From contig CM062214.1 of NCBI GenBank assembly GCA_031216445.1, forward strand, positions 7,723,501 to 7,787,500: DNA of 64,000 bases, in the 5' to 3' direction. Positions 44,671 to 64,000 of the stretch are shown here, piece after piece. Within the stretch, counting starts at the first letter, position 1, and each line of letters opens with the position of its first letter. Source of the stretch: Lateolabrax maculatus (Eukaryota > Chordata > Actinopteri > Acropomatiformes > Lateolabracidae). The translations under genes were made by a program, and so were the position numbers. The notes under the pieces are model-generated. The model was not told the DNA's origin. It made no database searches and worked only from the letters and a program-made list of their open reading frames with translations.

Positions 44671-47436
44671 GTTGATGGCTGAACATGCAGTATGTGGCCA
44701 ACACACACAGTGGATTGTGTCTCTACTTCTATTGCTGCAAGAGCTACAAACCACGGTGAGCATCACTGATGGCGTGAGGATAGATTAGCTTAGCATGTCC
44801 CGGCATGTTGTCGTGTGAAGCCAATAGTGCAACTGGTGAAAGTGATGAGGAGGAGAGAAGTTCGTCCACCAGATATAATGGTTACAACTAGAACGAGCAG
44901 CAGATGTGGAGTTGAAAGTTTTGGGTTGCTCTGAAAAACAAAACAATATTTATTTACTAAGATTAAAAAGTATAAATGAAGTTTTATCTTTATTTATTTA
45001 ATTATTTTAATTTATTTATTTTTAGTTGAGGAACATGAGATGACAAAATAAGCCGGCGAGGTGAACTCAGGCAACCTATCATCCTTCTCTCTTCCCACAT
45101 CTCTTTTAGCAGCTTGTCCATCAGCTTTGATGCAGAGGTGTCTGGGGTATACACTTTGTATCTCTGATGATCACAACTTTCTCCCTTTTTTTTTTTTTTT
45201 TAAATCAGAAATGAGTCGCCAGACTGCCACCGCGCTGCCCACAGGAACCTCCAAGTGCCCCCCCTCCCAGCGCGTGCCCACCCTGTCAGGCACCACCGCC
45301 TCCAACAGTGACCTGGCCAGCCTGTTTGAGTGCCCTGTCTGCTTCGACTATGTCCTACCCCCCATCCTGCAGTGCCAGTCCGGACACCTGGTACGTACTG
45401 TGCTGTGACGTCACGTCGAGTGTGTCAAACAAGTTTGCTTATGGAGTTTGTAAGTTTGCTAAATGTGTGTGTTGTACACATACTGCATAAAGTAATCAAC
45501 ATTTTGCCCAAGTTTCCTCGTGGGGAATAGTTTTCTTACTGACCATTAGACTGCATTTTCATTCTGGAAATTAACATTTTAATAAGGTCTGTGGTTCAGT
45601 CATACATCATGATAACAGCTGTTTGATATATTTAAATAGGATTTAGTTAATTTAGCGTTAGATGGTGCCGCTCATTCACGCTAACACTCGCACACCGAGC
45701 AGCTAACTTCCACACAGGACGCTGGCCAAATATCAGGAGCGATTTGGGGTTCAGGGTTTGCAAAACATTTCAACACGTTAACAGGAGGAAGGTGGGGATC
45801 GAACCGCCAACCCTGTGATCAGTGGATATTGATACTGAATTGTAATAATCTAATCACGGCCGAAATTCACTCAGCAGGGCCTTCAGAAATCAGTGTTGTT
45901 GGTAAAATGGAGCTGATTGCTTTATGCAAACTTAAAAACTGAGGAAATAATAATTAGTATTTACTCCTTAACTGTAACCCAGTCGTCCTCACAGAGATCG
46001 GGAATACAACATCTATTTATATCTCAACATAACTTTGTCTTGGCGTCCCCTACTAATAAATAGTAACCATTTTACTTGAAACAGTTCCAGCTGAATGAGA
46101 ATTGAGCGTTCAAAGAGTAAAGGCCAAAAATGTATCCCGAAAGTGTCCCAGCAGAAACTGTTGAAACTTAAATCCATATATATTCATGTCCTCCATCTGT
46201 AGTTTTGATCATAAGTACACGAAGCAGTTCAGACAATCCTCGTTCTCAAAATAATAAAGTCCTCCCTAAAGATGCTTCCTTTGGCATAAGCTTCAGATTT
46301 TAACAGCACTATAAAAGTATAAATTCCATTTAATGGACTGACTGACCAGAATGCATTTGTAAAGACTCTTCTTGACCCAGAGTGTAACTGAAAGGAAAAT
46401 GTTAAAGTTACAGGCTAAAATGTACTTAGATCTGGTACCAGAAAGAAAGTTCTAAATGTTCTCATCAGCATACTGAGAAATGATTAGTTTGCCAATGAAG
46501 TTACAGGAAATGAGAGGGACTGTGATAACACATCTTGGGTGTCTGATTGACGACAGGAGTCCTCTCCCACTCCTCCTAAAAGGAAAAACCTCTTTATGGG
46601 GAAAACTGCTAACTCGTTTCACCCCTCCCCAGGTGTGCTCCAACTGCCGGCCCAAGCTCACCTGCTGCCCCACCTGCCGGGGCCCCCTGGGCTCCATCAG
46701 GAACCTGGCCATGGAGAAGGTGGCCAACTCGGTCCTCTTCCCCTGCAAGTACGCATCATCGGGCTGCGAAGTCACCCTGCCTCACACCGACAAGACGGAG
46801 CACGAAGAGCTGTGCGAGTTTCGACCGTACTCCTGCCCCTGCCCCGGCGCCTCCTGCAAGTGGCAGGGCTCCCTGGACGCCGTCATGCCTCACCTGATGC
46901 ACCAGCACAAGTCCATCACCACACTGCAGGTCAGACATCGACTTGTCTCCTCAGCTGCTTATCTGAAGTAAAGTTAATTAACCCACAGACACTAAATGTT
47001 TAGATTGTGACCATTCTTTAAGAAATGATGACTAGACCTGTTTAACCCGTGCGTGTCTGTCCAGGGGGAGGACATCGTGTTCCTCGCCACAGACATCAAC
47101 CTGCCGGGTGCGGTGGACTGGGTAATGATGCAGTCCTGCTTCGGCTTCCACTTCATGCTGGTCCTGGAGAAGCAGGAGAAGTACGACGGCCACCAGCAGT
47201 TCTTCGCCATCGTGCAGCTCATCGGGACCCGCAAGCAGGCCGAGAACTTCGCCTACCGGCTGGAGCTCAACGGGCACCGGCGCCGCCTCACCTGGGAGGC
47301 CACGCCGCGCTCCATCCACGAGGGCATCGCCACGGCCATCATGAACAGCGACTGCCTGGTGTTCGACACGTCCATCGCACAGCTGTTCGCCGAGAACGGC
47401 AACCTGGGGATCAACGTCACCATCTCCATGTGCTAA
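40318..47436 (+). CDS. siah1: Siah1, RING-type E3 ubiquitin ligase (seven in absentia homologue)
   Basis: The three exons 45211-45390, 46633-46929 and 47065-47436 join without phase problems into 282 residues beginning MSRQTATALPTGTSKCPP. That is the length of human SIAH1 and differs, as I recall it, at only about seven positions (T24, S26, S33, V107, D113, T115, E116). Domains: RING C3HC4 at C41, C44, C55, H59, C62, C65, C72, C75; two SIAH zinc fingers (C98, C105, H117, C121 and C128, C135, H147, H152); and the TRAF-like substrate-binding beta-sandwich from about 153 to the ISMC end. Family role: dimeric cytosolic/nuclear E3 that marks substrates carrying the PxAxVxP degron for the proteasome, in hypoxia, apoptosis and Wnt pathways. 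All zinc ligands are present, so it should be active. SIAH2 is excluded by its longer, different N-terminus. A four-residue extension from exon 2 is possible. Confidence 0.96.
41261..41311. repeat. (GT)n microsatellite
   Basis: About 25 GT units in siah1 intron 2. Confidence 0.9.
44600..44667. repeat. (GT)n microsatellite
   Basis: About 34 GT units in siah1 intron 2. Opposite-strand Cys-Val/Thr-His frames are artefacts. Confidence 0.9.
45209..45390 (+). CDS. siah1: siah1 exon 3: canonical start and first half of the RING
   Basis: The acceptor follows a T-tract (TAAATCAG). ATG at 45211 starts MSRQ. The exon encodes 60 residues and ends after CQSGHL, so the intron falls inside the RING between ligands H59 and C62. 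The donor is gtacgt. Confidence 0.95.
45391..46632 (+). other. siah1: siah1 intron 3
   Basis: A 1,242-bp intron inside the RING. It holds a truncated tRNA-derived SINE-like segment on the minus strand (45660-45830) and otherwise AT-rich DNA. Confidence 0.8.
45660..45830 (-). mobile_element. Truncated tRNA-derived SINE-like repeat
   Basis: Read on the minus strand, it has GGTTGGCGGTTCGATCCCCA, a near-perfect pol III B box (GGTTCGATCC). It is followed by CTCCTGTTAACGTGTTGAAAT and CTGAACCCCAAATCGCTCCTG, the usual continuation of a common fish tRNA-related SINE as I remember it. The A-box half is missing: upstream (minus sense) the likeness stops at about 45830. A functional tRNA is excluded, because no acceptor stem or anticodon arm can be formed. 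Confidence 0.5.
46633..46929 (+). CDS. siah1: siah1 exon 4: second half of the RING and both zinc fingers
   Basis: Encodes 99 residues, from VCSNCRPKLTCCPTCR through the two SIAH zinc fingers to SITTLQ, phase 0 to 0. Strongly GC-rich against the introns. The acceptor is CCCTCCCCAG and the donor gtcaga. Confidence 0.96.
47065..47436 (+). CDS. siah1: siah1 exon 5: TRAF-like substrate-binding domain
   Basis: Encodes GEDIVFLATDINLPGAVDW through LGINVTISMC and TAA at 47434-47436. It is identical to human over essentially the whole exon as I recall it. The exon uses mostly G/C third positions, so long shadow ORFs appear in other frames. Confidence 0.97.
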   Translation, partial: GEDIVFLATDINLPGAVDWVMMQSCFGFHFMLVLEKQEKYDGHQQFFAIVQLIGTRKQAENFAYRLELNGHRRRLTWEATPRSIHEGIATAIMNSDCLVFDTSIAQLFAENGNLGINVTISMC

Positions 47437-48880
47437 GAACTTTTCAAGAGAAGATGGTGAAAAAGTTACAGATTGTCAGGGGGCTTTTTTTTTTCTATTT
47501 TTTTTTTTTTTTAGGGGGGGTCAAATCAGTTGTGACCTCACAGCCCCACCCCCACCCCCAACCCCCTCTCTGCCTCACCCCTTGAGACGTGGAACTGGAC
47601 TGTCTGATCGGGCAGCCGCGGAGGCTCAGGGGGTGGGATGGATGGATGGAGGAAAGATTTAATACAAAGACATAACTGTGTAGTGATGGCTATAGACTTC
47701 AAAACACATAAACATATATACGCGGGACTCGTGCACGCACACGCAGTCTCTCCGTCATAAACACGGACACAAACTGAAAAGCTGTTCAGTCAAACTAGCT
47801 TGGCAAACTCGCGTCCCCTCAAGTGATTTCCCCACCACTCTTATTTCAGCCCCCCCCCCCCCCCCCCCTTTCCCCTCCCCTCAGTCATCCTCAGACATTT
47901 CAGACACTACAGCTCTCCGACCTTCACTCCGAGACGCTGGAGGCTGGTCACCACTGAGTAGCCCTGTGCCCTGACAGCTGAGGAGGCTCAAGCTATATTT
48001 CAACAAGGACTCCTGGTCAGTGCTGGGTAGCTAGCCAGCTATCCAGACCCCCAACCCCCCCTCCCCCCCAAACAAAAAGAAATTCCCTGCTGTTTGTAAT
48101 CCACCTCAGCACCCGTCAGACCTCCCGGATTGAACGGCTCACACGCTGATGACACTCGTAGGGCTACAACCGGCCGCGTGGCTGGGTTTCACCGCAGTGG
48201 GCGTCTTCATGTATTAACTAGCTCAAACTGGAACCCAGAGCCCATGGTTTGGGTATTTATCTTCACTGACGTTGGCTGTCGATGGCCGGGACTGGAACCG
48301 TCACCCCGTTGACATGGACGGCTGTAGCACACATAACCACGGACACCCAGTCACGTCCAGGACCGCAGCAAAGGAACTCAGTCTAAAGAAGATCCGTACA
48401 GGCTCATCTGGTTTCCTTTCCGGCCCACCTCGGTCCACCCAAGGCTAAAGATTGTGCATCGGACGCTCTTTAAATAGTTGACTGTCGTTGTTGATAGTTA
48501 TTAGAACAGAGTCTGCTCTCATACTGTATGGATTTAAGAAGGCTCTCTGCTACATCAGCCCTGGATTTTTTTTATTTTTTATGTTTGTGTAGTGGACACA
48601 ACAGTGGAGTTCTCAAACACACAAAACACACACCTGTTCTTTGCATAACAGGCTGTGTGTGCCGGTGTAATAGTGGATGAATTGAGTGTGTGTGTCGGAG
48701 CGTTTTTGACCGAGGATTAGAGGGGGTCTTTTTTTTTTTTTTTTTTTTCAGAACGAGGAAAAAAAACACTGCATTTCAGTTGAGTCACAGTTTTCTTTTG
48801 TGGTTTATTTCTTATGTCTGTTGTTTCTTTTTAATTATTTTAGTTGTCTTTTTTTGTATGAGAGGAGAGAATAACTCCTG

Positions 48881-48923
<43 letters not shown>

Positions 48924-49490
48924 CGAGATGGACATGTGGCAAAAAGCCTGCTCACTTTCTCCCTTCTCCTCTCCCCGCTCTTCTTCCATTTCTACTCTGC
49001 CGCTCTATCTCGCTGTCTGCCAGTGTCGGCCTCAACCACTGATTGACTGATCACCCAACCAGGAATGAGGGACAGTTTCTACCGTTACAATGTTGCTATT
49101 GTTATTATTAAATGGAGATTATCATAATTATCATTTTTTGTAATGACTTTTAAAAACAAAAATTAAAAGGCAGTTGTAAAACTTGTGGCTAAACTTCAGT
49201 GTTGTTAAAAAGCAAGTTGTGTCGTTCTTCTGAAGGTTTGTTTGTTCCCAGTTGGATTGTTTTTCCTCATCTATTTGTCTCTCCGTCCTCTTGTTTGTGT
49301 GGTAAGTCCTTTATCTTTTCCTTTTTTTTTTTTTTTTTTTTTTTGTCTATGAGGAGGGAGGGAGGTCAAGCCAATCATCTCTCCCTTTCTCTTCACGTGG
49401 AGTCTCAGTAATGTTGCTGCTCTCCCTCAACTCCTTGACTTTTTTTCTGTTTTAATTTGTCATTAAATAAATCTATCTTTTTCATACCTG
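47437..49490 (+). other. siah1: siah1 3'UTR (inferred)
   Basis: About 2 kb with homopolymer C (47850-47869) and T tracts (48729-48748, 49322-49344) and a GT array (48887-48911). AATAAA at 49466-49471, followed by a GT/T-rich stretch (GGTGCCTTTTT), is the best poly(A) signal. Confidence 0.6.
49466..49471 (+). terminator. siah1: Candidate siah1 poly(A) signal
   Basis: Canonical AATAAA with a GT/T-rich downstream element at about 49488-49510. Confidence 0.55.
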
Positions 49491-52400
49491 GTGCCTTTTT
49501 CTTCTTTTCTCTGCTATTGTAGGCCCCAGATCCTGTTATGGCTGCGTTTTTTAAATCCAAGTGATGAGTGTCATTTCATTGGTCTGTGTACTTTGAGGTA
49601 CCAGGGAGGCAGTGAAGAAGACTGCTGGGAAGTTCCCACACTGTAGATGTAAACAATCCAAGATTTAAAAAAATCAGCAGATGGAAAAACATTCACCACG
49701 TTTGTCTGACATACACAAGACAACTTTTGTTTGTTTATTAAAAAAAACTCCACAAAGCAGATTTTTAATACTTTTATTAGACTATTTCCTGACAGTCCCT
49801 CTAAGATATTCAACTCATGGAGAGCTCTGGTTGCTCAAGTGTGCACATTGTTTTGTCATGGACATTTAGTATATTCAATCAGTAGCGTTTTCTAGCTTTT
49901 GATCATATCACATGAGCTGTCTCAGCAGATGAAGTAAGCCCAATTGTCATGGTACTGTAGATGTTTTAAGTGAACAATTTTATGGACTTCCCATCCATGT
50001 TAATTCTTCAAAGTTGATCTACATTTCCATGGCAGCTGTGCAAACGCCCAAGTGCTGCTGAAGACCATGAGATGTGATAAAAAGCCTCAGAATAGATAAA
50101 AGTACCCGTAGAAACTGCCAGAATCTGTGTTCGTAGGAGTACATACAAATATACAAAAATACCAGTTAATGACAGTAATTGTCTCAGGCAAAAAAAGGTG
50201 GCTAGTGTGCACCTCCGACTGGTACAGGGGCCGGACAAAAAGCAGTAAACAGAACAAAAACCTGAATAAGACCTTGTGGATCGCAGTGTTTCATCAATAG
50301 AAACTTGTAGGAGCTTGCAAATTTCAGGGTGCACGCGACTTTTTAATTGTTGTCCCTGGCCACTGTTCACAGGAAGGTCAAAGATCAAGGTTGGCTACAG
50401 AACAGCGCGAGAGTTTCTAAGGATAAAAAAGTAGGGAGCACCGTCACAGGAACAAGATGCAGCAGGGCATCATGTCTGACCAGGACTAGGAGTCGACTGG
50501 CTCAGGCCCAAGTCAGAAGGAACCCGAATGATGCACGGTCAGGCTGCGTGTCAACGCGCTGGGCCGGCCCAGGTGTGAATTGGAGCATCTTTATTACCGC
50601 ATCGGGGGAAAACGTACAGTCTCAGCAAATCTTTGGCTAAATATGTTGAGACTGCTAATTCATATTTCAAAGCCATTCATCATGAGCCCCGTGCACTATT
50701 TCAGCTTCTTACCAAGGTCAAATAAACCCCTCAATACCAGAAGTTCAAACTAAATCAATGCTGTTTGATGGTGAACTGATACGGGATCGATTCCTTCTGC
50801 TGCATTAACAAGCCTAGTGCTGGTCAATATTTAGAGGGAGTTTATTACAGTTACTAAAAGATGTGAGTGCCGGCCAAAACTCTAAAGCTTGAGCTGTAAA
50901 ATGCATGCCGGTGATACTGTCCTCGATGCATCTGTCGGCCTCCCAAGTTTATCATTGTTAAGTAGGTCTTTGGATGTGGGGCAGCCTGTGAGGTCAGATA
51001 GGTAGATCAGACCAAGCAGCGAGGAACACAGGAATGGTTTTGTGCAGCCGTAGGAGCACAGGCTTTTCCCTCAAAATCGCGTAAGGAAACGCGCATGCAG
51101 AGATGCCAGTGTTAGGGCCTTTGACCAGCCTTCTGTCTGTCAAAGGTCACCAGGCTGGAGGAAAGGGACTGTGTGGATTATTTCAGGAAGTTACAGATCC
51201 CGACTGTTATCTCTAGCTTCATTTTTTTTTTTTTTTTTTTCACAGGCCTATACAGTCGCTCCTTTATTTTGAGTCATGAACAGTAAATATTTGCACATGA
51301 AGCACACATTAAGTTTGTCTATATATTACGTTAAACTATAATACAATTCAAGTTCAGCATCACACTTTGCTATCTCAACACACACACACTTTATCGACCT
51401 TTGTTCTACAGTAAGCCAAACTGTAACGAAAAGCTTAATTTCCGTTTATCTAGAAGCTCATGGTTTAAAGATTTAGTATATTAGTAAACTGGAAGATTTA
51501 ATTGTTTGACATAAATTCGATTATTGCTAATTTGAAGTCTAATGTGCGTATTGGTGGCCCTCAGTATGAACATTTCTGTTTCTGTTAAATGTTTAATCTA
51601 GAATACCTAATCTTAAATTCCTAATTATTAATGGTTTAAAGAGTTATACCACTTTAATATTTATAGGTTATTTTGACATGTTAAGGGGGAATGTGTGCAT
51701 TTTGTTTTCATAAGGGTTGGCTCCAAAGAAAATATTGATTACACTGAGGACAACCTTTACAAAGTGAAACACACGATTCAGCCGGCCCTCCCCACACACA
51801 TCATTTTGCTACAGTCCCCAATGATCCTTCTTCTCTCGTCCTACAGTAACATATATTAATTAGACTGCAGAAGAATGTGGTGCACAGATATAAAATATTT
51901 GACCATAAAGAACTGGACAGCGTCATCTGGAACCTGAACTGGGGTCAAAGACAAAGCCGGACGTGTTGGTTCAACCCTTTCTACTGTACCTTCCTGCCAT
52001 CATGTGGTCCCAGGGGTCCAGCCTGTCTGCAGGGACCACACCTAAAATTAGCTGATGTAAAAGCATACAGTATGAGCTGTGTGTGTGTGTGTGTGTGTGT
52101 GTGTGCCATGTGAAGTGGGCATTCTGCCAGTACACTAAGCACACCCAAAGGGCCTCTGGGTAATTATGTTATAGGTTAAGGTCCCCCGTTCAATACAAGG
52201 GAAATGTGTGCTCGTGGTGTGTTGAATCCAGAGGGTACAGAGAGGGAGTCCTAATACCGGGGTTTAACTGAGACTGGGTGTGTCTGCAGTGAACTCACTG
52301 TGGCACACATACAGTTTACTTAATTGTACATGTACTTGGGCATTACAAACGAGCCACAGATCAACACTGTAATAACCCAGTTTAGGTGTTTTTTTTAACT

Positions 52401-55077
52401 TGCGACCAAGAAGATGGGATGTCCCCGAAATGCAAGTAATACATTTTGTGGAAAAATATAAAGAGAGTGAACAACACAAGATCTGCTCAGAGGAGTTTGC
52501 AGATTCACCATTTGCAGAGCTTCTTTCTCTCCTTTAAGACTAAATAGCAGCCCCTAGAGGCTAAAATCATCATTACACCATAAAATAAAAAACTCCAATC
52601 AAAAGGTGCACGACACATGACAACACCTGTTGTATGACATATCTTGTGTGCAAAGTTGACATTTTGGACTGATGGTGGTACAAGAGAGGGGGTCATGGAG
52701 TGTTTAAAATGTTTTCATCCTGAAGGGACCGTGAATGGAAAATGAAAATTTGATATTTATTTTGTACAAATTAAAAAGTTGGTGCTGGCATTCATTCAAA
52801 ACATTCATTTTTTTCTCTGGGGACAAAAACTATTAACAGGAAATACAAAGTAATAGTACTTATAGTACACAGTATGGTTTTTGCTGTTTTACAAGTATAC
52901 AAGAACTATACCAGATATCAAGGTAGAGGGTGATAATAGGAGAATGTGAAATGACGGTCACCAATCAAGCTCAATAATGCTGCTGGAACCTTCTCACCAC
53001 TGGCTACAACTTTGGTTTTATTATTTTCCACCTGTGAGCAGCTCCTCCATTTCCTTTGTGCATTGCATTGTGGGACAAACTGGTGTTCATCAACAGAACA
53101 CTTCAATTAGTCAAGCCCATTTTTTCTGTTACACTTAAATTTGTCACTTTTCCAGCATTAAAAAATCTTTGATTTTGGGCAGCAATGTATTAAATCTACA
53201 AGCAATCTACAAGTCGTAAAGATATTCTTACTTACATATTATGTGTTCGACAATCCTCCAATTACCTCAGAGATGAATAAACCCGAATCTGACTAAACAG
53301 AAAAGTAATATTTATTGCTAGGTTTTTTTGCTGGACTGCATTATATTGTCTAGTGCTCTAGTTATTCTGTCCACCCCTACACATGCTTCATTAAGGTCCT
53401 CAAAGTGCAGGCAGTGACTAATGAAGCTCCCAGGGCCTCATTTTACAGCAAACAGCAAAATAAAAAGTATTGGATGGATGCACTACAAAGTCAGCATGTA
53501 AGGACATGTGGCTATAAGGTCATCAAAGGGCGAGAAACCCTCCACCGTCCCTTCCAACGGCTGGGTAAAAAATAACATCTAAAATACATTTGGTCCTGAG
53601 CATGTCCAACAGATTCATCACTCAAAGTCTAACATTGTGCTTCAAAGTCTGTTAAGGCTCCGGCTTTATAAACCCCAAGGTAAAGACTGCAAAGTGTTAA
53701 ACTGAAAGGCCTCCCATCAAACAGCTGGATGTCATCACCCGACCAGAGAGCGGGTCAAGTAAAATGGCCAGATATTTCCCACGGGTTGGACGAGCCTAAA
53801 ATATTGGACACTGATTCATCAGGTCGCCAGAAGCTCAGCATATCAACTCAAAAAGTGATGTCAGTGTTGTGTTTACAGCTTTTTACCGCTGCCCCCAAGT
53901 GGCCCAAATCAGTAATTGCAGGGAAAAAACATGTGTTTTTCCCTTTTGCTACTTACCAATGTAATTGGGAGTCAAATACACATAGGGACATGTTAGGGGC
54001 ACACAAACAATAATCCCTCCCATTCAAGGGTCACATTGATAAAAGTATCACTGCTGATGTTTTCATATTTTGTCGCAAGAAAGTATATTTCTGTAAAGCA
54101 TACAGTACAAGTGCTGTATGCAAAATCTGTTTCCTACCCGCATAATCCTTTTGATGTGTTTGGCTTTTATGAATGTGTCTGTGTAAAGTTTTCTGCTTGG
54201 TTCATTAATCTTTTCATGGCTGTCTAAATATATAAAAAACACACTTCACGCTGCTGTTTCACATTACATTGCTAAAGGGGAGATCACATCTGTGGCACAG
54301 ATTTGTAAATTCTTCTTTGTTTTTCGCCCCAGGGTGAATTCAGCTGAGATACATGTTCACAAACACATGTGCGAACATGTTGGTACAATTTTATTCCCGT
54401 GTGCTTTTTATACAATCACTCACTGAAAGACATGAGCATCTCAAACAAGTATTTCAAGCATCTTTAATTCAACTAATAGGACACAAGTGCATGTTAATTT
54501 AAAATGGAATCAGAGTTGTTTTGCATTTAAAAGTTATTAGTGCTCCAGTTTTCTACAGCACCCCCATCTTTCATATTAATAATAGGAATTCCAACCCATT
54601 CTTTAGTCAGTGCCTAAAGATTCAGAGAAGACAGATTCAATTCCCTTCTGTCCCGTCATTGACCTCTGACCCCTGTGCTGCAATGAGTACATGTATATGT
54701 AGAGGGATTAATAAGCACACATCCACTTTGCTCAGCTATAGCAGTGCTATTAATATGATGTAAATACCCAACAAAACAGCGTCAAAACTACACATACTAA
54801 CACATTGTTGTTCACTTGTCCGTGTAAGCTGAATTCTCGTACAGGGTTTGACTCTGAATTGTGGCTTCATTTACCTCAAATTATCTCTTTAATCAGAAAA
54901 GAGTCCTTTGATGCTGAAAATCTTAACAGCAAAGAACCTTAAAATAACCTCATATTTTTTGCAACTGCACATCAGGGAAAAACTCATTAGACTCTATGAT
55001 TTCCAAGCAGGAACGACTATTCGGTCAACGCTTTCTCCCCTTCTCATTGTCAGTGGGTGTGTTATTTCACCAGTGTG
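49491..55077 (-). other. lonp2: Convergent siah1/lonp2 gap, partly lonp2 3'UTR
   Basis: No coding exon was seen. On the minus strand, AATAAA hexamers at 54390-54395, 51263-51268 and about 50590-50595 could end lonp2; the middle one is followed by an A-tract (T-tract 51222-51240 on +). A GT array lies at 52079-52104. The lonp2 3'UTR could thus be about 0.7, 3.8 or 4.5 kb long. The rest is AT-rich and unremarkable. Confidence 0.45.
51263..51268 (-). terminator. lonp2: Candidate lonp2 poly(A) signal
   Basis: On the minus strand, AATAAA is followed about 20 bases later by an 18-19 base A-tract. Other AATAAA signals nearer the stop (54390-54395) compete. The A-tract could also mark a retroposed end. 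Confidence 0.3.
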
Positions 55078-63939
<8,862 letters not shown>

Positions 63940-64000
63940 CTGAATACAGATGAACGAGATTAAATGTAACACTGGTCTGACTGTGGACCAGGACTCGTCA
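63940..64000 (-). other. lonp2: lonp2 intron, cut by the window edge
   Basis: Acceptor-side intron sequence. Upstream exons (Lon N-terminal domain) are off the window. Confidence 0.75.

Larger units (their letters stand above)
40328..45208 (+). other. siah1: siah1 intron 2
   Basis: About 4.9 kb. Contains GT arrays (41261-41311 and 44600-44667), C- and T-homopolymers (43680-43691, 43847-43857, 44091-44117), a pyrimidine-rich zone (43430-43970) and an isolated TATA-like box (43513-43520). It ends in a T-tract and TAAATCAG. No other exon was recognised. Confidence 0.65.

Noticed and set aside
45780..45815. Possible tRNA gene (GGTTCGATCC on the minus strand)
   Set aside because: No A box, anticodon arm or acceptor stem can be formed; it fits a truncated SINE better.
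46596..47003. 135-codon ORF overlapping siah1 exon 4
   Set aside because: Shadow frame; the correct frame contains all RING and zinc-finger ligands.
47049..47585. 178-codon plus-strand ORF over the last siah1 exon
   Set aside because: It is a frame shadow of the GC-rich TRAF-domain exon; the true frame gives the SIAH1 C-terminus.

Overview
The window looks like a piece of a ray-finned fish (teleost) nuclear genome. It has compact GC-rich exons in AT-rich introns, very many long CA/GT and CT microsatellites, and several short inverted-repeat elements of the kind scattered through teleost genomes. The exon translations match three vertebrate genes: n4bp1, siah1 and lonp2. As I recall, these three also lie side by side on human chromosome 16q12 in the same relative orientation, so this is a conserved syntenic block. 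No species can be named from the sequence alone; the repeats suggest a percomorph, but that is inference.

Layout. Positions 1-3393 hold AT-rich DNA with a decayed coding-like stretch near 2100-2585, probably in a 5' intron of n4bp1. Nine exons of n4bp1 (+) run from 3394 to the stop at 13788. They encode the middle and C-terminus: a UBA-like region, linker, NYN RNase domain and C-terminal CUE-like tail. The N-terminal KH-like exons lie off the left edge. The n4bp1 3'UTR reaches about 15.6 kb. About 9.8 kb of repeat-bearing intergenic DNA follows. A CpG island at about 25.35-26.27 kb marks the siah1 promoter. siah1 (+) has a non-coding first exon ending at 25573, a short second exon at 40271-40327 with a possible upstream start, and three exons at 45209-47436 giving the full 282-residue SIAH E3 ligase. 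Its 3'UTR ends near 49.5 kb. lonp2 (-) is convergent with siah1. Eleven exons between 63939 and 55078 encode the last ~540 residues of the peroxisomal Lon protease, from the start of the AAA+ module to the SKL terminus. Its N-terminal exons lie off the right edge.

Functional theme. All three products belong to the ubiquitin and protein-quality network: N4BP1 is a ubiquitin-binding RNase and NF-kB/innate regulator, SIAH1 a RING E3 ligase, LONP2 a peroxisomal ATP-dependent protease. They are separate genes with no sign of co-transcription.

Notable points: a 28-bp exact copy of an n4bp1 exon boundary in an upstream intron; microsatellites that directly form splice-site flanks in n4bp1 and lonp2; two tandem MALT1-like cleavage motifs in fish n4bp1; a possible four-residue N-terminal extension of Siah1; and several inverted-repeat elements. 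I found no new multi-gene system, RNA gene, CRISPR array or intact mobile element.
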